57,603 nucleotides of DNA from Bacteroidota bacterium (GCA_039111535.1 JBCCIM010000017.1:1-57603), one strand, 5' to 3'. Shown: positions 9,128 through 18,672, counted from the stretch's first letter. A program made the numbers and translations. Notes: generated from the letters alone by a model not told the origin.

Positions 9128-10156
9128 GTGAAAGTTGTTTCTTTCGGAGAGATTATGCTCCGCCTCTCTACACCAGGATTTACCCGCTTTGTACAGGCCC
9201 AGAGCTTTGACGCTACGTACGGTGGCGGGGAAGCCAATGTGGCTGTTGCACTCTCAAACTATGGCCTCGACAGCTACTTTGTATCCAAGCTACCAACGCA
9301 TGAAATCGGACAATCAGCGGTTAATCACTTGCGCCGATTTGGGGTGAAAGACGATTACATTGTGCGTGGCGGAGACCGCGTCGGGATTTATTTCCTCGAA
9401 ACGGGCGCAAGTCAGCGGGCTTCCAAAGTTGTTTACGACCGCGCCAAATCTGCTGTCAGCGAAATGGACGCCGATGAAGTGGATTGGGATACCGTATTTA
9501 CCGGCGCACGCTGGTTTCACTGGACTGGCATCACACCAGCACTTGGGGTGAAAGCGCAAAAAGCCATTGTAGCCGCGTGTAAAGCGGCCCGGGCAGCCGG
9601 CGCCACTATCAGCTGCGACCTCAACTTCCGGTCAAAACTGTGGACAACCGACGAGGCGCAAGCCGTTATGATTCCACTGATGGAGTACGTCGACGTGTGT
9701 ATCGCCAACGAAGAAGACGCTGAGCGGAGCCTCGGACTCAAAGCGGGCCATACCGATATCGAGTCTGGCGACATCGACGAAGCCGGCTACGTGCAGGTTG
9801 CCAAAACCCTGAAGGCCACCTATGGCTTTGAAACGGTTGCCATCACCCTGAGAGAAAGCTTCTCTGCTTCGCATAACGGCTGGAGCGCCATGCTCTACGA
9901 CGACAAAGACTGCAAAACACCCACCCGTTCCAAACGATACGATATCAAACTCATTGATCGCGTTGGTGGAGGAGACAGTTTTGCCAGCGGGTTGATTTAC
10001 GGCTTGTTGAGCGAAGCCTCTACAAAAGACGCACTCGAATTTGCTGTAGCTGCATCTTGTCTCAAACAAACGATTCCGGGTGATTTTAACCTGGTAAGCG
10101 CAGAAGAAGTGCGCAAGTTAGCCAAGGGAAGCGGTTCCGGGAGAGTGGAGCGCTGA
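9128..10156 (+). CDS. kdgK: 2-dehydro-3-deoxygluconate (KDG) kinase, PfkB family
   Basis: This PfkB-family sugar kinase of about 342 residues begins with FGEIMLRLSTPG and ends with the PfkB signature around DRVGGGDSFASGLIYG, where the aspartate before SFASG is the catalytic base. It phosphorylates KDG to KDPG, feeding the aldolase just upstream. I place the start at GTG 9128 (VKVVSFGEI), where family members normally begin; an in-frame TTG at 9089 would add 13 unconserved residues. It is followed after about 56 bp by the PL6 lyase start, so the two probably share a transcript. Confidence 0.92.
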   Translation: MKVVSFGEIMLRLSTPGFTRFVQAQSFDATYGGGEANVAVALSNYGLDSYFVSKLPTHEIGQSAVNHLRRFGVKDDYIVRGGDRVGIYFLETGASQRASKVVYDRAKSAVSEMDADEVDWDTVFTGARWFHWTGITPALGVKAQKAIVAACKAARAAGATISCDLNFRSKLWTTDEAQAVMIPLMEYVDVCIANEEDAERSLGLKAGHTDIESGDIDEAGYVQVAKTLKATYGFETVAITLRESFSASHNGWSAMLYDDKDCKTPTRSKRYDIKLIDRVGGGDSFASGLIYGLLSEASTKDALEFAVAASCLKQTIPGDFNLVSAEEVRKLAKGSGSGRVER

Positions 10157-10212
10157 CGTTGCCTCAAGTTGTGTGGCCCCACCGTTCCTCCCCCACAGAT
10201 ATCCCCCATACC

Positions 10213-12525
10213 ATGAGACACATTCTATTACTTGTACTCGCGATCGTTGTCCTGCCTGGTTGTCGGCCATCGAATCCTGGCGTGCTGGTTTCAAATACTG
10301 AAGAGCTGAACGAGGCGATTTCAAATGCTGAGCCAGGGACAGACATCATCATGGCAAATGGTGAATGGAAGGATGTCGAAATCCGGTTTGTTGGGAACGG
10401 AACGGCTGACAAACCCATCACCTTGCGGGCTGAAACGCCGGGCGAGGTGCTCATTCAAGGCCAATCGGATTTGAAGCTTGGGGGAGAATACCTGGTTGTA
10501 GATGGGCTCTCTTTTACAAATGGGGCATCTCCGTCCAGTGCTGTAATTCAGTTTTTTATTGATAACGAAACGCTCGCCAACCACAGCCGGGTGACCAATT
10601 GTGTCATCAAAGATTTCAACAAGGCGCAGCGAAACATGCAGGATTTGTGGGTGCAGTTTAAGGGCCGGCACAATCAGCTTGACAACTGCTATATCGCCGG
10701 TAAATCCAACCGGGGACCAACCATCCGGGTCGACCTGGCCGGCAACCCAAGCATCAACAACTACCACAGAATCAGCCACAACCATTTTGGCCCGCGGCCG
10801 CCCAAAGGTGGGCCAAGTGCGGAGACCATTCAGATTGGCGATAGCGGTACGTCGATGTCACCAAGCTATACCATCGTAGAAAACAACCTGTTTGACCGAT
10901 GTAATGGTGAAGTAGAAGTTATTTCGAGCAAAACCAATTTTAACACCTTCAGAAATAACGTCTTTTACAAAAGCGAGGGTTCGCTGGTGACGCGGCATGG
11001 CAACTACGCTACCGTGGATGGCAACTACTTCATCGGTGACGACGCGTCGCCTCATGTTGGCGGGATCCGACTCATTGGTACAGGGCACTGGATTGTTAAC
11101 AACTACTTTTACAACCTGCGCGGTAAAATCTTCAGGGGCCCGCTTGCGGTGATGAATGGCATTCCCCGCTCTGCTTTAAACAGGTACATACAGGTTACAG
11201 ATGTTGTGGTCGCACACAATACGTGGGTGAACAGTACGTCGCCGTGGCAAATTGGTGTGGGGTCAAATATAGACCAAAAAGATGTGTTGCCGGCTTCTGA
11301 AATCCGGTCGGAAATCCCCATCCGCACATTGGTTGCAAACAACATTATATACAATACGGAAGGCGACAATACACCCATCCTCCGCTACGATTCCATCGAT
11401 GGTATTGATTTTAAAAACAATGTCATCAATAATCAGGGTGTGGCATTTGACGGTGTTGAAGGGTTAATCGAATACGATTTTTCGTTAACTGAGCTGGAAG
11501 AAAATATCTGGGTGCCGTCAGCGGATATGCCTGATGTCGAAGTGTATGCAGGCTTTGATTTTGATAAGATCGACAGCGATCTGTTAGGGAATGCCAGGAC
11601 TACCAACAATGCCATCGGTGCGACAAACGGTGTACACGCAGAAAAGCCAAATATCATGGATCTGGCGCAGTACGGTCCAGACTGGTATGCCCCAACGACC
11701 ATCGGTGCTGAAGCGCCTGCAACACACGCGGTTGCTAACACCGATGAACTGAACGCTGCGCTTGCAAATGCTGCTGATGGGGATGTGATTACGCTTACGT
11801 CTGCCACATACGAACTCGCGTCATCACTCAAAATCAACAAACCGGTTACCATTCAGTCAGCGGATACAGCGAACAAGTCGCTGATTGTTTACGCAGGGGA
11901 TACCGCTACGCCGGCTTTTGAAATGCATCCCGGCGGAGCGCTTCAGTTGAAATCGGTGGTGCTTGACGGGAACGGCAGGAACTATGCATTTGCCAGCCTC
12001 AAAGAGAATATGTCTAGCCTGTACAATCTGAAAGTTGAAGATTCAGAAATCTCAAACTTTGATTTTGTACTCAAGGCCTATAAGTTCTCTTTTGCGGAGT
12101 TTATCGAATTCAAAGCTTCGACCATCAGAAATAGCAACAATGGCCTGGAGCTCTCCGGTGAAGACGACGATAAGGGGGACTACAATGCAGAGAATATCTA
12201 TATCGTAGACAGTACTTTTGACAGGGTTAATAAAAACGTGATTGATTACTATCGGGGTGGATATGATGAATCGACGGTGGGGGGTAATCTGGTTGTACGG
12301 GGGAGCACGTTTACGAATAGCGGTGCCGGCGAAGAAACCGGGATATTGATTAATACCTATGGCATCATCAACGTCGATATTTCCGAAAATCAATTCCGGA
12401 ACAACGCGGTGAAGCTTGTTGCGCGCCTCTGGGGTGCACAGAACAATTCGCATACAGACAATGTGATCCAAAACTCTGGACAATTAATTGTCGAGCAAAA
12501 TCTCCCGTTGAAGCTCGTGTACTAA
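10213..12525 (+). CDS. Two-domain PL6 alginate lyase (chondroitinase-B-like) lipoprotein
   Basis: I choose ATG 10213, because it opens a lipoprotein signal peptide (MRHILLLVLAIVVLPGC); an earlier in-frame ATG at 10159 adds a non-signal leader. The protein has about 770 residues and two parallel beta-helix domains: residues about 25-440 hold the PL6 catalytic core, and about 510-770 form the second helix domain. PL6 landmarks are visible: FGPRPPKGGPSAETIQIGDS, the lysine K240 in ISSKTNF and the arginine R261 in LVTRHGN, with the same 21-residue spacing as the catalytic Lys/Arg pair of the characterised PL6 enzyme AlyGC. It would be lipid-anchored in the envelope and cleave alginate to unsaturated uronates for the TRAP and KdgK/Eda route. 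Its stop overlaps that of the convergent MarR gene. Confidence 0.92.
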   Translation: MRHILLLVLAIVVLPGCRPSNPGVLVSNTEELNEAISNAEPGTDIIMANGEWKDVEIRFVGNGTADKPITLRAETPGEVLIQGQSDLKLGGEYLVVDGLSFTNGASPSSAVIQFFIDNETLANHSRVTNCVIKDFNKAQRNMQDLWVQFKGRHNQLDNCYIAGKSNRGPTIRVDLAGNPSINNYHRISHNHFGPRPPKGGPSAETIQIGDSGTSMSPSYTIVENNLFDRCNGEVEVISSKTNFNTFRNNVFYKSEGSLVTRHGNYATVDGNYFIGDDASPHVGGIRLIGTGHWIVNNYFYNLRGKIFRGPLAVMNGIPRSALNRYIQVTDVVVAHNTWVNSTSPWQIGVGSNIDQKDVLPASEIRSEIPIRTLVANNIIYNTEGDNTPILRYDSIDGIDFKNNVINNQGVAFDGVEGLIEYDFSLTELEENIWVPSADMPDVEVYAGFDFDKIDSDLLGNARTTNNAIGATNGVHAEKPNIMDLAQYGPDWYAPTTIGAEAPATHAVANTDELNAALANAADGDVITLTSATYELASSLKINKPVTIQSADTANKSLIVYAGDTATPAFEMHPGGALQLKSVVLDGNGRNYAFASLKENMSSLYNLKVEDSEISNFDFVLKAYKFSFAEFIEFKASTIRNSNNGLELSGEDDDKGDYNAENIYIVDSTFDRVNKNVIDYYRGGYDESTVGGNLVVRGSTFTNSGAGEETGILINTYGIINVDISENQFRNNAVKLVARLWGAQNNSHTDNVIQNSGQLIVEQNLPLKLVY

Positions 12526-12965
12526 AGTTCTTCCAGTGCATTGTAATTCTCCCAGATCTGGTTGACTACCTTTTGGAAGACTTCAAAATCTGCCTCGGAG
12601 ATGTTGCGATGCCCTACGCTGCGCAGTTGCATCACCATGGGCAGTACCGCAAGCACCAATGCTTCGCCGGCTTCGGTGATCACCAGCTTGTATCGCTTCT
12701 GATCATCTACAAACCGCTCTTTGCTGATCAGGCCTTTTTTCTCCAACCCCGAGATTACTTTGGACGTGGCTGCTTTGTCGCGGTAGTTGGTTTTTGTGAT
12801 TTCTGCTTGTGAGGCGTCTGGCCGGAGCTCGTAGATGCGCTGCAAAATAACCCACTGCTCGATGGAGAGATCGATTTCCTTTCTTTTGAATTGCCGCAGA
12901 TACGAAAGCTGTACCCGCTTCAGCGCCCGGTCCATGTAGAACGCAAACCCGCCCGTTAAGTCCAT
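12522..12965 (-). CDS. MarR-family regulator, divergent from hppD
   Basis: A winged-helix MarR protein of about 147 residues. I take the ATG ending at 12965 (MDLTGGFAFYMDRALKR), preceded by GGGAGTGG; the longer frame upstream shows no family similarity. Core features are IEQWVILQRIYE, the recognition-helix region DKAATSKVISGLEKKGLI and the wing FVDDQKRYKLVITEAGEAL. The neighbouring divergent promoter of hppD carries two GTTG-N6-CAAC palindromes, so the regulator probably controls 4-hydroxyphenylpyruvate (tyrosine) catabolism, sensing an aromatic acid (inference). The 3' end overlaps the PL6 gene tail to tail. Confidence 0.88.
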   Translation of the reverse strand: MDLTGGFAFYMDRALKRVQLSYLRQFKRKEIDLSIEQWVILQRIYELRPDASQAEITKTNYRDKAATSKVISGLEKKGLISKERFVDDQKRYKLVITEAGEALVLAVLPMVMQLRSVGHRNISEADFEVFQKVVNQIWENYNALEEL

Positions 12966-13049
12966 ACCCACTCCCTTGAAAATAATATAGCAAGCCTCAT
13001 TTTGGTAGAAAATAAGCAATATTAAATAAAAAACAGGAGAGGCTAAACA

Positions 13050-13093
13050 TTGTGAAAGGTTGAAGGTTCAACTATATTGGTTGAGGGTTCAAC
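13050..13093 (+). promoter_or_regulatory. hppD promoter overlapped by two tandem MarR operators
   Basis: TTGTGA (13050-13055) and TATATT (13073-13078) are separated by 17 bp, forming a good sigma-70-type promoter toward hppD. The spacer is filled by a perfect palindrome, GTTGAAGGTTCAAC, at 13059-13072. A second near-perfect copy, GTTGAGGGTTCAAC, lies at 13080-13093, exactly 21 bp (two helical turns) further on. A dimer bound at the first site would block RNA polymerase directly. The sites are about 95-130 bp before the divergent marR start, so autoregulation is possible. Confidence 0.72.
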
Positions 13094-13264
13094 TATTTAC
13101 AGGTTTTAGAAATGTGCCTCCACACAGCCCTGTATTTGCCCTTGGATGATAGGGCAGAACCGTAGTTGGAGTCATATTTGGTGTACGCGGTGGTGGTCCG
13201 GTGCTTAAGACGCAAAGCCGGCTACCGTCCTGATTCTTTCCGCATAGCTTAAGACGATAATATC

Positions 13265-14398
13265 ATGACAAATACAACTGCTGAACTTCCCCAGGTTTTT
13301 GAAGGTGCCCAGGACTTTATGCCGATCAACGGCACAGATTACCTGGAACTGTATGTGAGCAATGCCCTGCAAGCCGCCCACTATTATCAGACGGCTTTTG
13401 GTTTTCAACCGCTGGCCTACTCTGGCCTGAAAACTGGTGCCAGAGACCGCGAATCGTATGTTGTGGTGCAGGACAAAATCCGCCTTGTGCTGACGTCGCC
13501 ACTTAACAGCAACACGGCTATTGGCAAGCACATCGACAAACACGGTGATGGCGTAAAAGTAACGGCGCTATGGGTAGATGACGCCACTTATGCGTACGAA
13601 GAAGCGGTAAAGCGCGGCGCTACTTCTTTTATGGCACCGGTTACCGAAGAAGATGCACACGGGAAAGTTGTACGGTCGGGTATTCACACCTATGGTGAAG
13701 TGGTGCACATTTTTGTGGAGCGCAAAGACTACCGCGGTATTTTCCTGCCTGGCTATGAGAAGTGGGAGCCCTCATTCCGTGCTGAAACTGTTGGTCTGAA
13801 GTATGTTGACCATATGGTGGGTAACGTTGAGCTTGGAGATATGAACAAGTGGGTCGACTTTTATGCCAACGTGATGGGTTTCACGCAGATCATGTCGTTT
13901 GACGACAAGGACATTTCTACCGACTACACGGCGCTGATGAGCAAAGTGATGTCGAACGGCAACGGTAAAATCAAATTCCCGATCAACGAGCCGGCCGCCG
14001 GCCTCAAAAAATCTCAGGTTGACGAATACCTCGAGTTTTACGAAGGTGCTGGTGTGCAGCATATCGCCGTGGCGACAGATAACATCATCGAGACTGTGCG
14101 TGACATGCAGGCGCGTGGCGTTGAATTTTTGCGTGTTCCAACCACCTACTACGATGTGTTGTTAGATCGTGTTGGTGAGATTGATGAAGATCTCCAGCCG
14201 CTCAGCGATTTGGGTATTCTTGTAGATCGCGATGACGATGGATATCTGCTGCAGATCTTTACCAAACCGGTCAACCCGCGCCCAACGCTCTTTTTTGAAA
14301 TTATCCAGCGCAAAGGCGCCCGCTCTTTTGGCAAAGGGAATTTCAAGGCGCTCTTTGAGGCCATCGAAAGAGAACAGGAACAGCGCGGTACATTGTAA
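13265..14398 (+). CDS. hppD: 4-hydroxyphenylpyruvate dioxygenase
   Basis: This 377-residue Fe(II) enzyme converts 4-hydroxyphenylpyruvate to homogentisate in tyrosine breakdown. It has the two-domain vicinal-oxygen-chelate fold; the three iron ligands are H183 (VDHMVGNV), H266 (GVQHIAVAT) and E345 (FFEIIQRKG). The C-terminal gate helix region GKGNFKALFEAIEREQ is intact. Homogentisate dioxygenase and the later pathway genes are not in the window. The gene is preceded by the MarR-type operator and followed by a strong terminator, so it is probably transcribed alone. Confidence 0.96.
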   Translation: MTNTTAELPQVFEGAQDFMPINGTDYLELYVSNALQAAHYYQTAFGFQPLAYSGLKTGARDRESYVVVQDKIRLVLTSPLNSNTAIGKHIDKHGDGVKVTALWVDDATYAYEEAVKRGATSFMAPVTEEDAHGKVVRSGIHTYGEVVHIFVERKDYRGIFLPGYEKWEPSFRAETVGLKYVDHMVGNVELGDMNKWVDFYANVMGFTQIMSFDDKDISTDYTALMSKVMSNGNGKIKFPINEPAAGLKKSQVDEYLEFYEGAGVQHIAVATDNIIETVRDMQARGVEFLRVPTTYYDVLLDRVGEIDEDLQPLSDLGILVDRDDDGYLLQIFTKPVNPRPTLFFEIIQRKGARSFGKGNFKALFEAIEREQEQRGTL

Positions 14399-14432
14399 GC
14401 TTTGCCGGCAAGGTTGTATTTTAGACTGTACG

Positions 14433-14471
14433 AAAAAACAGCAGATGATTACCTTTCATCTGCTGTTTTTC
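14433..14471 (+). terminator. Rho-independent terminator after hppD
   Basis: A perfect 14-bp inverted repeat (AAAACAGCAGATGA at 14435-14448 and its complement at 14456-14469) with a 7-base loop ends in a T-run and lies about 35 bp after the hppD stop. The A-rich left foot means it could also act on the opposite strand. Confidence 0.9.
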
Positions 14472-14529
14472 GTTTATCACTGATTAGTGAGTTAAGGGAC
14501 TAGATCTGCAGGATTGTATGCACTGCACA

Positions 14530-14568
14530 CCGTCATACCCAACTTGATTGGAACCACCGGGATGACGG
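14530..14568 (+). repeat. Dispersed REP-like palindrome, copy A
   Basis: The unit starts CCGTCATACCCAACTTGATT and ends GGGATGACGG, so its ends (CCGTCAT at 14530-14536, ATGACGG at 14562-14568) are inverted repeats. The same core, GTCATACCCAACTTGATTGG, recurs at 23284 and in two inverted copies at 47995-48103. All copies are intergenic. Part of the end is repeated again at 14576-14585 (AGGGATGACGG). Confidence 0.8.
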
Positions 14569-14669
14569 TAGAGCCAGGGATGACGGCCCGGCATCACAGA
14601 AGCACAAAAACTCGAGAATCCGTAAACACAAAAGAACGAGCCTTCATCAATCACACTTAATCCGGTTTC

Positions 14670-16118
14670 ATGTCCGCATCACACACAACACAACTGGCAG
14701 CAGCACTGGCGCTGGCGAAGCAAAGCATGACAGGCACCCAAAACACGTTTGCAGTGCATAATCCTGCTACACAGGAAGTGCTGGCGCAAGTCCCGAATAT
14801 GGGGCAAGCAGAAGCGGCCAGCGCGATTTCAGTAGCATTGGAAGCATTTGACGATTGGCGCGGACGCCTTGCCGGCGAAAGAGCCGCTATATTGCGGGCG
14901 TGGCGTGATTTGATCCTTGAACACGAAGACATGCTCGCTGTCCTGGTGACGGCTGAGATGGGGAAGCCGTTGACAGAAGCCCGGTCAGAAGTCAGGTATG
15001 GGGCGTCGTTTGCTGAATGGTTTGCTGAAGAGGCAAAACGGGTATATGGAGATGTAATTCCAACTCACCGCAGCGATGCCCGGATCATAACCCTCAAGCA
15101 GCCCATCGGCGTAGTGGGAGCCATTACGCCCTGGAATTTCCCTGTGGCGATGGTGACGCGGAAGGTAGCGCCGGCGTTGGCTGCCGGCTGCACGGTGGTG
15201 TTGAAGCCGGCTGAGGCGACGCCGCTGTCCGCACTTGCACTGGCAACACTGGCGCAGCAAGCCGGCTTTCCGGCGGGAGTGGTGCAGGTCATCACAACAG
15301 ATGCGCCGGCCGCTGTTGGTCTCGAACTTACCAGCAACCCGCTGGTCCGCAAAATTTCATTCACGGGTTCTACAGGCGTCGGGAAGAAGCTGTTTGCACA
15401 AAGCGCTGATACCATAAAGAAGCTCTCCCTCGAACTTGGTGGCAATGCGCCTTTCATTGTCTTTGATGATGCGGATATAGATGCTGCCGTTGCTGGCGCC
15501 ATTGCGAGTAAATACAGGAACAGCGGACAAACCTGTGTGTGCGCAAACAGACTGTTCGTTCAACACAATGTTTATGACGCATTTGTTGAAAAGTACACCG
15601 CTGCCGTTAAAGCCCTGCGCATCGGTAACGGTTTTGAAGACGTACAAATTGGCCCCCTGATCAATACAGCGGCGCTTGAAAAGGTTGAGCATATCGTAGC
15701 AGATGCTCTTGCGCATGGCGCGCAATTAAAAGCCGGCGGAAAACGGGCCGCGCTGGGTGGGACGTTCTATCAGCCCACGGTCCTTACCGAAGCCTCGATG
15801 GACATGCGCTGCGCCACAGAGGAGATTTTTGGACCCGTGTCTCCAGTCTTCAGATTCCATTCGGACGAAGAAGTGATTTCAATGGCTAACGCCACGCCTT
15901 ATGGGTTAGCGGCGTACTTCTTTGCAAGGGATATCGGCCGTGTATGGCGCGTGGCTGAGCAACTGGAATATGGGATGGTCGGGATCAACACCTCGGCTAT
16001 TTCTACTACAGTAGCGCCTTTTGGTGGGATGAAAGAATCTGGTATGGGGCGGGAAGGCTCGAAGTATGGGTTGAGTGAGTACGTAGAAATGAAGTACCTC
16101 TGCATGGGTGGTTTATAA
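14670..16118 (+). CDS. gabD: Succinate-semialdehyde-type NAD(P)+ aldehyde dehydrogenase
   Basis: This 482-residue aldehyde dehydrogenase has all core motifs: the oxyanion asparagine in ITPWNFP, the cofactor loop FTGSTGVGK, the general base in LELGGNAP and the catalytic cysteine in NSGQTCVCANR. The SSADH-like branch is suggested by length and by MGKPLTEARSEV and GGMKESGMGREG; the paired cysteines at the active site (CVC) are typical of that group. Substrate is probably succinate semialdehyde, but another short-chain semialdehyde cannot be excluded. No GABA transaminase lies nearby. It is separated from hppD by a terminator and a repeat, so it likely has its own promoter. Confidence 0.88.
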   Translation: MSASHTTQLAAALALAKQSMTGTQNTFAVHNPATQEVLAQVPNMGQAEAASAISVALEAFDDWRGRLAGERAAILRAWRDLILEHEDMLAVLVTAEMGKPLTEARSEVRYGASFAEWFAEEAKRVYGDVIPTHRSDARIITLKQPIGVVGAITPWNFPVAMVTRKVAPALAAGCTVVLKPAEATPLSALALATLAQQAGFPAGVVQVITTDAPAAVGLELTSNPLVRKISFTGSTGVGKKLFAQSADTIKKLSLELGGNAPFIVFDDADIDAAVAGAIASKYRNSGQTCVCANRLFVQHNVYDAFVEKYTAAVKALRIGNGFEDVQIGPLINTAALEKVEHIVADALAHGAQLKAGGKRAALGGTFYQPTVLTEASMDMRCATEEIFGPVSPVFRFHSDEEVISMANATPYGLAAYFFARDIGRVWRVAEQLEYGMVGINTSAISTTVAPFGGMKESGMGREGSKYGLSEYVEMKYLCMGGL

Positions 16119-16132
16119 TCGGTCATGTAAAT

Positions 16133-16170
16133 AAAAAAAGGCCAACTGATTGCTCAGCCGGCCTTTTTCC
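16133..16170. terminator. Bidirectional terminator between gabD and the outer-membrane barrel gene
   Basis: AAAAAGGCC (16135-16143) pairs with GGCCTTTTT (16160-16168). With an A-run on the left and a T-run on the right, it can stop both converging transcripts; the stops lie about 20 bp on either side. Confidence 0.8.
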
Positions 16171-16185
16171 CTGAGGCAATGAAAA

Positions 16186-18672
16186 TCATTGCATTTCGAG
16201 ACCTTCAAAATCACCCTCTCCACCGCGAGAAGAATTCTGACGCCGGCGGTTGTCTTTTTTGCCGAAGTTGTAGGTGAAGGAGAGGCCAATGCTCTGAGAC
16301 TGGAATGAGCGGTCAATTTCCTGGAACGAACGTGTATCTTCACGCAAAACGTGGAAGCCCATCGTGTTAAAGACATCACGGATCCGCAAACTCAGGTTGG
16401 CTCTGTCTCCCATGAGCTTCTGACGCAGCGCAAGGTCTGCACTCTGGCGTGAGGCCATGCGGCCGTTTTCGATGTTCATTGGCGCGCGGTAGTAATACGA
16501 GAACTGCAGCGCCATGCCTGTATTCATTGTATAGGTTGCGTTGGCCCGAGATGAGAATCCTATCGCTTTGTTGGAGAGGCCCGTATCCACGCTGCTGCCA
16601 TCTGTAACCACGCGGTAGACATTAAAACTCGCATACGCATTCAGCTTGCGGCCTTGTTTGTAGGTACCAATGATCTCGGTACCCCAAGAATTACTGGAAT
16701 CGAAGTTCTCGAAAGTCAAGACCGAAACCCCGTCGTCTCGAAAGCGCTGGAAAAAGCTGATTTCGTTTACTGTGTGCCGGAAATAAGGGGTCAACGTAAG
16801 CGAAGTGGCGTCGGTAAACTGTGTGTAACTGAGTTCAAAAGCGTGGATGTACTCAGGCTCGAGGAACGGATTCCCCTGGCGGATAAAGAGTGGGTCTTCA
16901 CTTGAATTAAATGGATTCAGCATGTTGAAGCGGCCGCCAGTTCTCGGGCGCTGGATGCGTTTGCTGTACGCCAGTTTTAGGCTGCGGGTCTCCGTGAATT
17001 CGTAGACCGCAAATGCACTTGGAAATACGCTGAAGTAGTTGTTGTCAAACGACTCATTGGTGTTTTCAAGCTCAAACGTGGTGAATGCTTGCTCAAGGCG
17101 TACGCCGGCCTGTAATCCAAAACGGCCAATTTTAGCGCCTAAAATCCCGTAACTGGCCAGGATGGTCTGGTCATAGATAAACGTGTTATTCCTATTTAGA
17201 TTCGGAATAAGGAGGCCGGTGCCCATGTCGAGATCTTCCGTAAAGAACTCGCTGTCCTGCCGCTCCAGGTCACCTTTGAAGCCAACTTCCATTTTACCCG
17301 ATTCACCAAAGGTCCGCATGTAATCGATACGCAAGGAGCCTTCCTGGTTGTTGTCTTTTTGCAGGTCGGATTGTTGTTCGGATAGGGCTGACTGAGAAAG
17401 GTCCGCCAGATCAAATACCATCTGATTGTATGTGCCGGTATCCTCTTCTTTTTCCTGCTCAAATTCCAGCTCAATATCGAGCTCGTTTTTGCCAGGCTCA
17501 ACAATGCGTTTGAAGGCGAGGCGGTATTCCATTTCAACATCGCTTCGGTCACCCAGCGTCGAACGGTCATAGCGTTCGGTGAGTGCGCTCAGATTGTCTA
17601 GTTCAAAATACGACGTCAGGCCGTCTTCATCGCCTGAACGCGTGCTGAACGAGGTGGACAGATTTAGATTCGAAAGCCGGCCAATTTTGTAATCGATGCT
17701 GGCATTGGCATTATGTGACAGGCTGCTGCGAGAGTCGAAGCTTTCCTGGTCGAGTAAGCTAATGGGGTCGCTAATTCTGTTTTCGCTGAAGCGCCAGCCT
17801 TCACTGTCCCGTGAGCCATAGCGTGCACCGTACCCGGCAAACAGGCCGAGTTTTCCTTTCTGATACCCGATGTTGCCTGACGCACCATACCGGTCTGGTG
17901 TTGATGCATTGGCGGTGAAGCTACCGCTCAGGCCCAAGTCCTGGTTCTTTTTTAATTCAATGTTCAGGATGCCGGCCATCCCGTCGGGCTCGAACTTGGC
18001 AGATGGGTTTGGGATAACTTCGACTTTGTCGACCACTTCAGCAGGAAGGCCTTGAAGATAAGATACCAGGGCTTCGCCGCTCATGGGGGCAGGCCGGCCG
18101 TTGATCAGAATGGCCACGTTTTGACTGCCGCGCAGGCTGATGTTGCCTTCGATGTCTACCTCTACCGACGGAATGTTTTCGAGTACATCAGTAGCTGATC
18201 CGCCGGCGCTCACCAACTGGTCTTTGGTATTGTACGTGGTGCGGTCAATCCCGACTTCTACAAAATTACGATCAGCCGCTATTTCAACCTCATCCATCAT
18301 CTGGGTATCTGCTTCCAACTCAATTGCCGCCAGTTCTGGGGCGAGGTTGCCACGCGAAATCTCTATATCAGAAACAACAGTTTTAACAAACCCGACAAAA
18401 CTTACGTGCACATCATATTTACCCGGACGCAGCCCCTCAAGTACAAACGATCCATCAGGTTGAGTGATTGTACCAGTTACCAGGGAAGAATCTGAAGCCG
18501 TCCATAGGGCAACCGTTGCTGAGGGAACAGCGCGTTGCGTGTCGCGCTCAAGCACACGGCCTGAGATTTTGCCTTGTGTACGTTGTGCACGATCTGGACG
18601 TGTCTGTGCCTGCACCGGAAGGGCAATTAAGGTGCAAATTGCGAAAAGAAGGTAGCGGTAAATATGCGTCAT
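16186..18672 (-). CDS. TonB-dependent-receptor-like outer-membrane barrel protein
   Basis: About 828 residues. I choose the ATG ending at 18672, since it begins a signal peptide (MTHIYRYLLFAICTLIALPVQAQ); the longer frame adds 30 residues before it. After the signal come a carboxypeptidase-regulatory-like beta-sandwich (residues about 38-125, ISGRVLERDTQRAVPSATVA), a plug domain (about 140-240, with GQ/S-rich LRGSQNVAILINGRP and VEVIPNPSAKFEPDGMAGILNIELKK) and a large barrel of the OMP_b-brl_3 type ending in an aromatic strand near the C-terminus (GLSFTYNFGKK). No SusD partner is adjacent, so it is more likely a peptide, metal or general receptor than a glycan SusC. The last residues are charged and glycine-rich, unusual after the final strand. 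Substrate unknown. Confidence 0.88.
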   Translation of the reverse strand: MTHIYRYLLFAICTLIALPVQAQTRPDRAQRTQGKISGRVLERDTQRAVPSATVALWTASDSSLVTGTITQPDGSFVLEGLRPGKYDVHVSFVGFVKTVVSDIEISRGNLAPELAAIELEADTQMMDEVEIAADRNFVEVGIDRTTYNTKDQLVSAGGSATDVLENIPSVEVDIEGNISLRGSQNVAILINGRPAPMSGEALVSYLQGLPAEVVDKVEVIPNPSAKFEPDGMAGILNIELKKNQDLGLSGSFTANASTPDRYGASGNIGYQKGKLGLFAGYGARYGSRDSEGWRFSENRISDPISLLDQESFDSRSSLSHNANASIDYKIGRLSNLNLSTSFSTRSGDEDGLTSYFELDNLSALTERYDRSTLGDRSDVEMEYRLAFKRIVEPGKNELDIELEFEQEKEEDTGTYNQMVFDLADLSQSALSEQQSDLQKDNNQEGSLRIDYMRTFGESGKMEVGFKGDLERQDSEFFTEDLDMGTGLLIPNLNRNNTFIYDQTILASYGILGAKIGRFGLQAGVRLEQAFTTFELENTNESFDNNYFSVFPSAFAVYEFTETRSLKLAYSKRIQRPRTGGRFNMLNPFNSSEDPLFIRQGNPFLEPEYIHAFELSYTQFTDATSLTLTPYFRHTVNEISFFQRFRDDGVSVLTFENFDSSNSWGTEIIGTYKQGRKLNAYASFNVYRVVTDGSSVDTGLSNKAIGFSSRANATYTMNTGMALQFSYYYRAPMNIENGRMASRQSADLALRQKLMGDRANLSLRIRDVFNTMGFHVLREDTRSFQEIDRSFQSQSIGLSFTYNFGKKDNRRRQNSSRGGEGDFEGLEMQ

